64,000 bases of DNA from JABFSA01 sp963827515. Lineage in GTDB: Bacteria > Acidobacteriota > Vicinamibacteria > Vicinamibacterales > UBA2999. The stretch's first letter is position 1. Every line of letters starts with the position of its first letter. Shown piece after piece: positions 1 through 8,419 of this stretch. Location: NCBI GenBank assembly GCA_963827515.1, contig CAWHBF010000025.1, positions 186,001 to 250,000 of the forward strand. The letters run 5' to 3'. The notes beneath the pieces are model-generated. The model searched no databases. It saw only the letters and a program-made list of their open reading frames with translations, and was not told the DNA's origin. A program made the position numbers and the translations under genes.

Positions 1-942
1 TCGCTGCTCGAACCGGCGGAAGTGGCGGCCGTGATTCGCGCCTGCAAGAATTCGTGGTCAATGGCTCCCGAGTCCGAGATTACGCTCGAGGCGAACCCTG
101 AGACCGTGACCCCGGAGCGTCTGGCCGGCTTTCGCAGCGCTGGCGTCAACCGGCTCAGCTACGGCGTGCAGTCGTTTCGCAATGATGAGCTCGAACGTCT
201 CAGTCGCCTGCATTCAGCCGGTCGGGCGGTGGAGGCGTTTCATCTTGCGCGACGCGAGGGATTCGACAACATCTCGCTCGATCTCATGATGTGGCTGCCC
301 CAGCAGACACTCGCGCACTGGCTCGAGTCAGTGGACCAGCTGATCGCCCTTGCTCCGGACCATGCCTCGATGTATCTGCTCGAGCTCTATCCCAATGCTC
401 CCCTCCGCGACGCGATGGCACGTGCACAGTGGTCGCTGGCGCCTGAAGACGACGCAGCGGAGATGTACGTGTCCGGCCTCGACAGGATGGACGCCGCAGG
501 CTATGTGCAGTATGAGATATCCAACGTGGCGCGCGCGGGCCGCTATTCGCGGCACAATCTGAAGTACTGGGCGGACGGTGAATGGCTCGGCTTCGGGTGT
601 GGGGCGCACTCGACGCGCAACGGCACTCGCTGGAAGAACATGGCGGGGACCGAGGACTACATCGCCGCCGTCGAGGCGTCGCGACCGACTGTCATGGACG
701 TCCGGTCGTTGTCGCCGCAGGAACGCCTGGAGGACGCGTTGTTCACCGGACTCCGGTTGAACGAGGGCCTGGACCTGGCCGCGGTGCGCGACCGATACCA
801 GGTGGACGTCTGGGGCCTCTACGGCGAGGCACTCCAGCCTTTCGTGGATCAGGGCGTTCTGTTCTATGATGGCCGCTCTTTACGACTCCCTCGCGCGGGA
901 ATGTTACTCGCTCACGAGATCATGGCGGTTTTCATTCGTTAA
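1..942 (+). CDS. hemW: Radical SAM heme chaperone HemW (5' truncated by window edge)
   Basis: The frame is open from base 1 and ends at a TAA at 940-942, so only the C-terminal 313 residues are present. The N-terminal CxxxCxxC radical-SAM motif lies upstream of the window. Visible family marks are the VNRLSYGVQSF stretch, the NISLDLMMWLPQQT stretch, the HNLKYW...GFGCGAHS block near residue 180 and a C-terminal HemW winged-helix-like region ending MAVFIR. HemW proteins bind heme and a 4Fe-4S cluster and are thought to hand heme to respiratory proteins. They resemble coproporphyrinogen oxidase HemN but are not established oxidases. The family call is firm. The missing N-terminus prevents a check of the cluster ligands. 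Confidence 0.9.
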   Translation, partial: SLLEPAEVAAVIRACKNSWSMAPESEITLEANPETVTPERLAGFRSAGVNRLSYGVQSFRNDELERLSRLHSAGRAVEAFHLARREGFDNISLDLMMWLPQQTLAHWLESVDQLIALAPDHASMYLLELYPNAPLRDAMARAQWSLAPEDDAAEMYVSGLDRMDAAGYVQYEISNVARAGRYSRHNLKYWADGEWLGFGCGAHSTRNGTRWKNMAGTEDYIAAVEASRPTVMDVRSLSPQERLEDALFTGLRLNEGLDLAAVRDRYQVDVWGLYGEALQPFVDQGVLFYDGRSLRLPRAGMLLAHEIMAVFIR

Positions 943-982
943 GGTGTACGGTAGAGTAACGCCTTTCCCAGGAGGCTTGCAG

Positions 983-1453
983 ATGCGACGACTTTCCGGG
1001 TTACTTTTGGCTGGCGCCCTCATGTTGCTGCCGGCGTTTTCGCAAGGCCACGAGGGCGCGCACGCCCAGGCGGCTGCCCCGGCGTTTACCTTCGATGGCG
1101 ATGTCGCGCTCTGGACGCTCGCGATCAAGCCGGACAAGACCGCCGATTTCGAGACGATCATGGCGAAGGTCCGCGAGTCGCTACTGAAGTCCGAGAAGCC
1201 TGAGCGTAAAGCGCAGGCCGCCGGATGGAAAGTGGTCAAGGACATGAAGCCGCTGCCGGATGGCAACATCCGCTATACGCACGTCATCAATCCCGTCGTG
1301 AAAGGCGCCGACTACACAATCGTGGCGATTCTTTACGAGGGGTTCACCGATCCGACGGAACAGCGCGCCCTCTACGAGCAGTACCGTCTGGCGTTCGCCC
1401 AGAACTACGGCGCGAGTGTCGGAACCATCGTTGCCGATCTCTCGAAGCCCTGA
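983..1453 (+). CDS. Secreted protein of unknown function, paralogue 1
   Basis: The protein has 156 residues with an N-terminal signal peptide (MRRLSGLLLAGALMLLPAF, then a probable cleavage after AHAQA). The start at 983 is chosen because a perfect AGGAGG lies at 970-975, seven bases upstream; an open frame further upstream would run into hemW. The mature part (FDGDVALWTLAIKPDKTADFE onwards) is about 120 residues with no motif I recognise. It is clearly related to the next gene: both share the order aromatic/hydrophobic strand, (V/A)DFE, K.(ER)..AQA.GW(K/R)V, P.G/N...Y...(I/L)(N/D)P.V.GADY. That suggests a small two-strand/two-helix domain. Exported location is likely, and function is unknown. 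Confidence 0.75.
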   Translation: MRRLSGLLLAGALMLLPAFSQGHEGAHAQAAAPAFTFDGDVALWTLAIKPDKTADFETIMAKVRESLLKSEKPERKAQAAGWKVVKDMKPLPDGNIRYTHVINPVVKGADYTIVAILYEGFTDPTEQRALYEQYRLAFAQNYGASVGTIVADLSKP

Positions 1454-1479
1454 CCACGCGCCCGTCGCGTGCACGACAC

Positions 1480-1516
1480 GAGCCACGAACGGCATTGCCG
1501 TTCGTGGCTCTTTTTT
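1480..1516 (+). terminator. Rho-independent terminator
   Basis: A 14-bp perfect stem, GAGCCACGAACGGC (1480-1493) with GCCGTTCGTGGCTC (1497-1510), has a 3-nt loop and is followed directly by six T residues (1511-1516). It separates the two related secreted-protein genes, so they are probably separate transcription units despite being tandem. Confidence 0.85.
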
Positions 1517-1549
1517 CAGGAGCGGGCTGTTGGCCTGCATGGAGTTTCG

Positions 1550-2065
1550 ATGCGCACGGTCACGACGATACTGACGATGGTGGTGCTTGGCGGGCTCACG
1601 GTGCGTGCGCAGCAGGAGCCGCCGGTCCCGCCGCCACAGACGACGCCCGGGGCGGCCGTCCAGGGGCCCGCCGCGCCGCCGACGCCGGCGGCGGCCCGGA
1701 CCTTCACTGCTGGTACCGGACTCCTCTTCAACGCCGTCCGCGCCGATCGAGTTGTGGATTTCGAGATGGTCGTCGGCTATCTGCAAGCCGCGCTCGAGAA
1801 GTCCACCGATCCTATGGTGCGCGCCCAGGCTCGGGGATGGCGCGTCTTCAAGGCGGCGGAACCAGGCCCGAATGCGACGGTGCTCTATGTGTTTCTGCTC
1901 GATCCGGCTGTCGGGGGTGCTGACTACGGTCTTGGGCGCATCCTGAGTGACGCGTATCCCGACCAGATCCAGGACATCTGGAAGCTCTACAGCGGGGCGT
2001 TGGTCGGCGGTGGCAGCCTGCTGAACCTCGCACCGGTGCAGGCGCCGCCTCCTCCGGTGCGCTAG
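1550..2065 (+). CDS. Secreted protein of unknown function, paralogue 2
   Basis: The protein has 171 residues. A GGAG at 1541-1544 precedes the ATG at 1550, and the next in-frame start upstream would lie inside the terminator. A signal peptide (MRTVTTILTMVVLGGLTVRAQ) is followed by a Pro/Ala-rich linker (about residues 22-55) and then a domain homologous to that of the preceding gene, including VDFEMVVGYLQ, RAQARGWRVFK and DPAVGGADYGLGRI. The two genes probably arose by tandem duplication. This copy gained the Pro-rich linker and a C-terminal Pro-rich tail. No enzymatic motif is visible. It is likely periplasmic or cell-surface. Confidence 0.72.
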   Translation: MRTVTTILTMVVLGGLTVRAQQEPPVPPPQTTPGAAVQGPAAPPTPAAARTFTAGTGLLFNAVRADRVVDFEMVVGYLQAALEKSTDPMVRAQARGWRVFKAAEPGPNATVLYVFLLDPAVGGADYGLGRILSDAYPDQIQDIWKLYSGALVGGGSLLNLAPVQAPPPPVR

Positions 2066-2080
2066 CGCGACGCCTCTCGT

Positions 2081-2563
2081 TTAGAAGGCGATATTCAACC
2101 CCGCGTACACGCGTTGTACCACCGAGTGGAGCGGTTCGCCGCTAAGCGTGAAGACGCGGTAGTCGATTCGGCCCCTGATTGGTCCGACCAGTGACACCTT
2201 CACGCCGCCACCCGTGTTGATGCCGAAGTGGGTTTCGTCGCGAGTCCCGAGTTGTTCGCGATACATCCCGCCGCCGGTCGTCCCATAAAACTGCATTCCG
2301 GCGATCGGCACGGGAGTCTGCAGGAGCACGTTGCCCATGCCGGTTCTGAGCGACGGCGCCTCGTTGTCGAGCGCTTCGTTAGCCTCCGCGTACTCGAACT
2401 CGAAACCGATCACCAGCAGCCCCACCCCGATGGCCACGCCCTTTGCGGGCCGATTGGCTGGATTGAATGCGCCCCCGATGAACACCGTCGCATCCGCCAA
2501 AGCCGGTGACGCGGCCGCAACCGTCAGCATTGTCGCGAGCAGAAGGACGCGGATCCGTCGCAT
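2081..2563 (-). CDS. Small outer-membrane beta-barrel-like protein
   Basis: The protein has 160 residues. A signal peptide (MRRIRVLLLATMLTVAAASPALA) is followed by alternating hydrophobic/polar strands rich in Gly and aromatic residues, and it ends in Phe (GLNIAF), typical of an outer-membrane barrel assembled by BamA. The length would suit an 8-stranded barrel similar to the OmpW/OmpX-size class. I do not recognise a specific family. It is divergent from meaB with only about 36 bases between the two starts, so the promoters would overlap. Confidence 0.7.
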   Translation of the reverse strand: MRRIRVLLLATMLTVAAASPALADATVFIGGAFNPANRPAKGVAIGVGLLVIGFEFEYAEANEALDNEAPSLRTGMGNVLLQTPVPIAGMQFYGTTGGGMYREQLGTRDETHFGINTGGGVKVSLVGPIRGRIDYRVFTLSGEPLHSVVQRVYAGLNIAF

Positions 2564-2599
2564 ACCGAATGATACGATCGGTTCGCATCGGGCATCTCA

Positions 2600-3583
2600 A
2601 TGGATCTGCGATCGACCGACGCCGAAGTGGGACCGGGCGTGAGCCTCGTGGAGCGCGTCCTCGCCGGAGATCCGCGCGCCGTGGCACGGGCGATGTCGCT
2701 TGTCGAAGACGAGACGGAAGCCGGGATCGGTCTGCTGCGAGCGCTCTTCATGCGTGCCGGGCGTGCGCGGCTCGTCGGGATCACCGGCCCGCCGGGAGCA
2801 GGCAAGAGCACACTCGTGGATCGATTGACGGGCGAGATACGCAAGGAAGGCAAACGCGTCGGTGTGCTCGCCGTCGATCCGACAAGTCCCTTCAGCGGCG
2901 GCGCCGTCCTCGGCGATCGTGTGCGAATGGGGCGTCACTTCGCCGACAGCGGCGTCTTCATCCGCAGTATGGCCACGCGCGGGCAGCTCGGCGGCCTGGC
3001 GCGTGCCACGAGCGACCTGGCTCAGATCCTGGATGCGTCCGGCGCGGATGTCGTGCTCATCGAGACGGTCGGAGTCGGTCAGGGCGAGGTCGATATCGTC
3101 CGGACGGCCGATGTGTGCGTCGTGGTGCTCGCGCCTGGTAGCGGCGACGAGGTGCAGGCGCTCAAGGCCGGCATCATGGAGATTGCGGACGTGTTCGTAG
3201 TCAATCAGGCCGACAGGCAGGGCGCCGACCACCTCGTGCAGGCGATTGCGGCGAATCAGTCGCTGCGTGCCGCCGGTCCCGCCGAGTGGCAGCCTCCGAT
3301 CATGAAGACCGTCGCGACCACGGGAGACGGTGTGTCGGACGTCTGGGGAGCGATTGGGCGGTTCGTCGAGCACCAGGCGCAGGCGTTCGGACAACGACGC
3401 CGCACCCGCCAGGCGCATCGTCTGCGGGAGCTGCTCTCACATCGATTCCTGCGGCATCTCGAGGGCGTCTTGCTTCCTGGTGAACTGGACAGGATGATCG
3501 ATCGCATCGCCGCCGGGGAGATCGATCCATACTCCACCGCCGATGAACTGCTCGAACGGTGCCTAGGACGTAGAGAACCGTAG
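2600..3583 (+). CDS. meaB: Methylmalonyl-CoA mutase-associated GTPase MeaB
   Basis: The 327-residue product is a G3E/SIMIBI-class P-loop GTPase that guards adenosylcobalamin loading and reactivation of methylmalonyl-CoA mutase. Visible motifs are Walker A GPPGAGKST (about residues 59-67), a DPTSPFSGGA switch region, the ETVGVGQ segment (Walker B/G3) and NQADRQGA as the guanine-specificity NxxD loop. The C-terminal helical dimerisation tail is present, so the gene looks full length. It is followed after a repeat-filled gap by an epimerase of the same pathway, which supports the role. No mutase gene lies in the window. Confidence 0.93.
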   Translation: MDLRSTDAEVGPGVSLVERVLAGDPRAVARAMSLVEDETEAGIGLLRALFMRAGRARLVGITGPPGAGKSTLVDRLTGEIRKEGKRVGVLAVDPTSPFSGGAVLGDRVRMGRHFADSGVFIRSMATRGQLGGLARATSDLAQILDASGADVVLIETVGVGQGEVDIVRTADVCVVVLAPGSGDEVQALKAGIMEIADVFVVNQADRQGADHLVQAIAANQSLRAAGPAEWQPPIMKTVATTGDGVSDVWGAIGRFVEHQAQAFGQRRRTRQAHRLRELLSHRFLRHLEGVLLPGELDRMIDRIAAGEIDPYSTADELLERCLGRREP

Positions 3584-3688
3584 GGCGGGTTCCGACGTAG
3601 GGCGGGTGCCGCGAACTAGAGACACGTAGGGCGGGTTCCGCGTAGCGGACCCGCCGGACTGTCCCGAAGAGAACCCGCCGGAGCCACG
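3584..3688 (+). repeat. Cluster of GC-rich palindromic repeats (family A)
   Basis: At least three copies of a core, GTAGGGCGGGT(T/G)CCG, occur at about 3593, 3614 and 3642. One is followed by its inverted half (GCGGACCCGCCGG), giving a GGCGGGT...ACCCGCC hairpin. The same element recurs at 22.75-22.86, 26.42-26.51, 35.60-35.70, 40.08-40.15, 41.19-41.21 and 46.98-47.05 kb, always between genes. Confidence 0.8.
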
Positions 3689-4951
3689 ATGAAAGCCTAC
3701 CTCGATCACATCGGCATCGCCGTCCAGGACATCGACGCCGCGCTCGCGTTCTATCGCGACGCGCTCGGTCTCGAGGTCGAGGGGCCGGAAGAGGTCCCGT
3801 CTCAACGCGTGCGTGCGCACCTCATCCCCGTGGGTCAGGCTGCCCTGGAGTTACTCGAAGCTACCGCGTCCGATTCACCCATCGCCCGGTATCTGGAGAA
3901 ACACGGACCCGGAATGCACCATGTGACGCTCCGTGTCGACGATATTGGCGCGGCGTTGGATCACCTGAGGGCGCGCGGCGTGCGCCTTGTCGACGAGCAG
4001 CCAAGGCCTGGCGCTCAGGGATCGCTCATCGCGTTCGTCCACCCATCTGCATCACACGGCGTCCTCGTTGAACTGAAACAGGCTGCGATTCCTTCCTCGG
4101 CGCTCGTAGCGAAGCGAATGCGTCTGGGCAGCCTCGATCTGGTGAGCGTGCACGATGGTCTCTTTCGGCTCGATGGCGGCGCCATGTTCGGCGTCGTGCC
4201 GCGTCCGCTCTGGGAGACCCAGATGATGCCCGATGCCCGCAATCGAATTCTCATGGGCATGCGGCCACTCGTCATCGAGGGTGAGTGGGGCAGGATGATC
4301 ATCGACTGCGGTGTCGGCGACAGGACGGACGCCAGGTCACGCGACATCTACGGGATCGATCGAACCCGTCACCTGGACCATGCGTTCGCAGAGGTTGGGC
4401 TGACCGCGGACTCGATCGACGTGGTTCTTGCCACTCACCTCCACTTCGACCACATCGGCGGTGCGACCAAGCGGGTCGACGGCAGGCTGGTTCCGAGATT
4501 TCCGAAAGCCAGATACGTGATCCGCGCCGCCGAGTGGGAGGATGCGACGCATCCTCACGAGCGGAGCCGCGCCAGCTATCTGCAGGATGACTTCCTACCG
4601 CTCGCGGAGGCAGGCGTGGTGGACTTCAACGCGGGGGATGAAGCTGTGCGGCCGGGAGTCCGCGTCGTGCGCACCGGCGGACACTGCGCCCAGCATCAGA
4701 TCGTGTACATCGAGTCCGACGGAAAAACGGCGGTATTTGTCGCCGACCTTATTCCGACAACAGCGCACATTCGCGACGTGTGGATCATGGGCTACGACCT
4801 GTTTCCCATGGAGACGCTCGCGTTCAAGAGGCGCTTCATCCGCGAGGCGATCGATCGCGAGTATCTGATCTTCTTCGAGCACGATCCCGTGGTCTCGGCC
4901 GGTTACATCAGGGAGCAGGGCGGGCGACGATACGTGGAGCAGGTGTTGTAG
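3689..4951 (+). CDS. Methylmalonyl-CoA epimerase fused to metallo-beta-lactamase-fold hydrolase
   Basis: This is one uninterrupted 420-codon frame. Residues 1-130 are a complete methylmalonyl-CoA epimerase (vicinal-oxygen-chelate fold): DHIGIAV with His7, HHVTLRVDD with His77/78, and the closing VLVELKQ with Glu128 supply the usual metal ligands. After a short linker (AAIPSSALVAKR), residues about 147-420 form a metallo-beta-lactamase-fold hydrolase with a full two-metal set: H250-x-H252-x-D254-H255, His332, Asp353 and His398. Epimerases normally stop at about 135 residues, so this is a fusion. The first half should interconvert (R)- and (S)-methylmalonyl-CoA. The second half could be a thioesterase or lactonase, but its substrate cannot be told from sequence. 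Confidence 0.85.
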   Translation: MKAYLDHIGIAVQDIDAALAFYRDALGLEVEGPEEVPSQRVRAHLIPVGQAALELLEATASDSPIARYLEKHGPGMHHVTLRVDDIGAALDHLRARGVRLVDEQPRPGAQGSLIAFVHPSASHGVLVELKQAAIPSSALVAKRMRLGSLDLVSVHDGLFRLDGGAMFGVVPRPLWETQMMPDARNRILMGMRPLVIEGEWGRMIIDCGVGDRTDARSRDIYGIDRTRHLDHAFAEVGLTADSIDVVLATHLHFDHIGGATKRVDGRLVPRFPKARYVIRAAEWEDATHPHERSRASYLQDDFLPLAEAGVVDFNAGDEAVRPGVRVVRTGGHCAQHQIVYIESDGKTAVFVADLIPTTAHIRDVWIMGYDLFPMETLAFKRRFIREAIDREYLIFFEHDPVVSAGYIREQGGRRYVEQVL

Positions 4952-4954
4952 AAT

Positions 4955-5009
4955 TTCGAGTCCCGAGTTCCCGACCCCGAGTCCCGAGCCCCGAGTCCCC
5001 GGATCCCGA
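4955..5009 (+). repeat. Low-complexity repeat of GAGTCCC(C)GA units
   Basis: The gap before mtnP consists of about six degenerate copies of a 7-9 base unit (GAGTCCCGA, GAGTTCCCGA, GAGCCCCGA). No gene or promoter is evident inside it. It resembles the other degenerate tandem repeats between genes in this window. Confidence 0.65.
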
Positions 5010-5034
5010 TGAACTCCAGAGTCTGAACCCACAT

Positions 5035-5898
<864 letters not shown>

Positions 5899-5899
5899 G

Positions 5900-5976
5900 A
5901 CCACGAAGATCACGAAGAGCGCGAAGGCCACGAGGCTCGACAACCATAGAGAAGACCTTTCGTGTGCTTCGTGGTT
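5900..5976 (+). repeat. Hairpin of degenerate 9-mer repeats (family B)
   Basis: The left arm is four degenerate copies of a 9-mer (ACCACGAAG, ATCACGAAG, AGCGCGAAG, GCCACGAGG). The right arm is complementary and ends CTTCGTGGT (5967-5975), which pairs perfectly with ACCACGAAG (5900-5908). It sits between mtnP and the kinase. Confidence 0.75.
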
Positions 5977-5986
5977 AAAGGTAAAC

Positions 5987-6928
5987 ATGAAACTCATCGT
6001 CACCGGCTCGATCGCGTACGACTACCTGATGTCGTTTCCAGGGACGTTCACGGAACACTTTCTCCCGGACCATCTCCAGCGGCTCAGTCTCAGCTTTCTC
6101 GTGGATTCGATGGACAAGCGACGAGGGGGCTGCGCGCCGAACATTGCGTACACGCTGGCGCTGCTGGGCGAGCGGCCGTATCTGATGGCCACCGCCGGGC
6201 AGGACTTCGGTGAGTATCGGCAGTGGCTAGAGGCGGTCGGCGTGAACACGTCGCTGGTTCAGCAGGTGCCGAACAAGTTCACGGCGTCCTTCTTCTGCAG
6301 CACGGACGAGGCGAACAATCAGATTGCGTCGTTCTACACCGGCGCGATGGCCCACGCGGCCGAACTGTCCTTTCGGACCGTCGAGGCGCCGGGCCTGGTC
6401 ATCATCTCCCCGAACGATCCGGCTGCGATGATTCAGTATGCCGAGGAGTGCCGAACCCTCCGCGTGCCCTTCATCTTCGATCCCGGTCAGCAGTGCGCGC
6501 GCATGTCAGGGGCGGAGCTGCGCGACGGCATCGTGGGCGCGAAGACGGTGATCTGCAACGACTACGAGTTCGAGCTCATTCGTCAGAAATGCGAGATGGG
6601 GGAGGACGACGTGCTGCGGGTGGCCGAGGTGCTGATCGTGACGCGTGGAGAAGATGGCTGCTCGATTTATGCAGGCAAGGACCGCACGGACGTGAAGGCC
6701 GTGCCGCCGTCCAGGATTGTGGATCCTACTGGAGTCGGCGACGCGTTTCGCGGCGGGCTCATGAAGGGGCTGGCCATCGGTGCGTCGTATCAGGCCAGCG
6801 CCCAGCTCGGGAGCGTGGCGGCCACGTACGCGCTGGAGCACCTTGGTGGTCAGAGCCACGCCTACACGGTGGCGGAGTTCTCGGCGCGGCACGAGAAGCA
6901 CTTCGGCGCAGCCCCCGCATTGGCGTAG
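5987..6928 (+). CDS. PfkB-family sugar/nucleoside kinase, probable adenosine kinase
   Basis: The 313-residue product is a ribokinase/PfkB-fold kinase. The N-terminal IAYDYLMSFPGTF, LPDHLQRLSLSFLV and MDKRRGGCAPNIAYTLALLG segments resemble the bacterial adenosine kinase of Mycobacterium more than ribokinase. The C-terminal DPTGVGDAFRGG (about residues 245-256) carries the catalytic Asp and anion hole. It would phosphorylate adenosine (or a related nucleoside) to AMP in the cytosol. Being directly downstream of MTA phosphorylase supports nucleoside salvage. Family membership is certain. The adenosine substrate is inferred. Confidence 0.82.
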   Translation: MKLIVTGSIAYDYLMSFPGTFTEHFLPDHLQRLSLSFLVDSMDKRRGGCAPNIAYTLALLGERPYLMATAGQDFGEYRQWLEAVGVNTSLVQQVPNKFTASFFCSTDEANNQIASFYTGAMAHAAELSFRTVEAPGLVIISPNDPAAMIQYAEECRTLRVPFIFDPGQQCARMSGAELRDGIVGAKTVICNDYEFELIRQKCEMGEDDVLRVAEVLIVTRGEDGCSIYAGKDRTDVKAVPPSRIVDPTGVGDAFRGGLMKGLAIGASYQASAQLGSVAATYALEHLGGQSHAYTVAEFSARHEKHFGAAPALA

Positions 6929-7508
6929 CTACCGGTTGCGACGGCTCCCCAAGGCCAAGTCGATACGGTAGCGCAGGCCGGGCGCGCTCCCGTGTTGGGG
7001 AAGCTTGGTAAACCGTTCGATCGAGCCGGCCTCCGTTGGCCTCGATGACTCGTTGCGACGCCAGGTTGTCGGGGTCGGTCGTGATCTCCACGTAGTCGAG
7101 GCCCTCGGCCCGCGCCTCTGGGAGAACAAGCGCCAAGGCCTTCGTGGCATACCCCCTGCCTTGCTTCCACGGCACCACCGCATAGCCGATGTGCCCGAGG
7201 CAATGCGGTGGGAGCGCGGACGTGCCGGGCTGCCACCGGAATCCGATGCTCCCGGCGAACTCGTCGTCCCACATCCACCGCCTCCATCCGGGTAGTCGCG
7301 GAACGTAGGAGCCGTCGGGCAGCGCGATCGGTGATCCCTTCGCCTCGCGGTCGTCCATGCTGGCGAGGAACGCGTCGGCGTCGGCGGCGATGAGCTGAAG
7401 CTCCTCGCGCGCCGCCTCAGCACCGCGAACGTTGTCCGGCGACCAACCCTGCTCGAGCGCAGCCACGTAGCTCGCCAGGTACTCACGCGACGGCCGAACG
7501 AGTCTCAT
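6929..7508 (-). CDS. GNAT-family N-acetyltransferase, reading frame broken once
   Basis: The start is ATG at 7508 (MRLVRPSREYLASYVAAL). The first about 155 codons give a GNAT domain of the subgroup with GWRRWMWDDEFAGSIGFRW and a GYAVVPWKQGRGYATKAL acetyl-CoA loop, up to ASQRVIEANGG. The family's usual ending (ERFTKLP...GLRYRIDL) then appears in the next frame and stops at 6929, one base after the kinase stop. The 580-base span equals whole codons plus one base, so one extra base lies at about 7020-7045. Left in the original frame, the protein would run 170 bases antisense into the kinase. Substrate is unknown. The indel may be a sequencing error. Confidence 0.7.
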
Positions 7509-7622
7509 GTGGGTGTCACCAGAAAGGTCGTCATTACGTTCACGCACAGCCCGAACAGCCCGCGCCTCTCAGTGAGTCGAGAGTACCAACGTGCCGCCTG
7601 TTGGGCTGCCCGACTCCGGCGC

Positions 7623-7967
7623 TCACTTTGTAGCCTCCCAGTGAAACTTGTGCAGGAGTCGATGCACGACGGGTGCGAGGATGATGGCCGTTGCGACAAG
7701 GAACACGAGGCCGGCGTAAAGAGCGTACAGACCGGCGAATAGCTTGCCTCCTGCGGTCTGGGGGTCTTCGACTGGGCCCATACCGCCGAGTAGCATCGCC
7801 GCGTTCAAGAAAGCATCCAGCCAGGGAAGCCGTTCGTAGTACCGGAAGCCCGCCATGCCCATCAATAGAGAGGCAAGCATCAGCCCGGCCGCTCCGAGCG
7901 TGTGCCGCAGCGCTCGCCGCAGAAAGTGCGCTCGGGAAAGAGGGCGATGCCTTTTTGATTCGTACAT
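7623..7967 (-). CDS. Small membrane protein of unknown function
   Basis: The 114-residue product has a basic N-terminus (ESKRHRPLSRAHFLRRALRH) and then two or three hydrophobic segments (about residues 24-44, 56-66 and 76-100), ending in a basic tail (HRLLHKFHWEATK). The segment LLGGMGPVEDPQTAGGKLFAGLYALYAGLVFL looks like a half-channel or re-entrant element, but I cannot assign a family. It lies on the minus strand between the acetyltransferase and another small membrane protein, in a region less compact than the rest of the window. Confidence 0.6.
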   Translation of the reverse strand: MYESKRHRPLSRAHFLRRALRHTLGAAGLMLASLLMGMAGFRYYERLPWLDAFLNAAMLLGGMGPVEDPQTAGGKLFAGLYALYAGLVFLVATAIILAPVVHRLLHKFHWEATK

Positions 7968-8002
7968 GGATCTGTCTGCCTAACGTGTCCTAACGAGCAG
8001 CG

Positions 8003-8326
8003 TCAGGGCGATGTGAAAAGAGACAACCCTCGTCGGGCGGTGCCCAGGATCGACCACTCCCAGCCAACACCCAAAATAACCAACCCGAGGAGGGTCATAC
8101 CGAACACCAACAGCCAGAAGGTGACTGGCCGGTTTGTCCGGTCGACATGCCCGTCATCCACGTCATACAGCGTGCCGCTAAAGACGGCCATGGCGGCGTA
8201 AGTCAGGAAACCACCGCCGATCAGCGTGGCAATGACGCGGAGTCCTTCTCGTGTGCCCATCAAAGTCTCCGAGATCGCCCCGATAAGGAAGACAGCGGCT
8301 AGCCCGAGGAGAACCCCGAGGAGCAC
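8003..8326 (-). CDS. Small three-helix membrane protein of unknown function
   Basis: The 107-residue product has a GTG start and hydrophobic segments at about residues 1-18, 33-50 and 68-88. An acidic/polar loop (SGTLYDVDDGHVDRTNRPVTF) lies before the last helix. It is not similar to the neighbouring small membrane protein beyond composition. No catalytic motif is seen and no family is recognised. The start is uncertain because no strong ribosome-binding site precedes it. Confidence 0.5.
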   Translation of the reverse strand: MLLGVLLGLAAVFLIGAISETLMGTREGLRVIATLIGGGFLTYAAMAVFSGTLYDVDDGHVDRTNRPVTFWLLVFGMTLLGLVILGVGWEWSILGTARRGLSLFTSP

Positions 8327-8419
8327 ATGATGTGTACCGAATCTCGACGACTGATGTCAGTCATCGAATTACCTCGTCTTCGAATGACCTGAGTCTTCGA
8401 AGTTGCAGCCTAGCGCTTC

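Noticed and set aside
7598..7985. GTTGGGC/GCCTAAC-like heptamers around the small membrane-protein gene, suggestive of integron attC sites.
   Set aside because: No paired inner boxes or mirrored partner heptamer could be found at either end, and no integrase is in the window.
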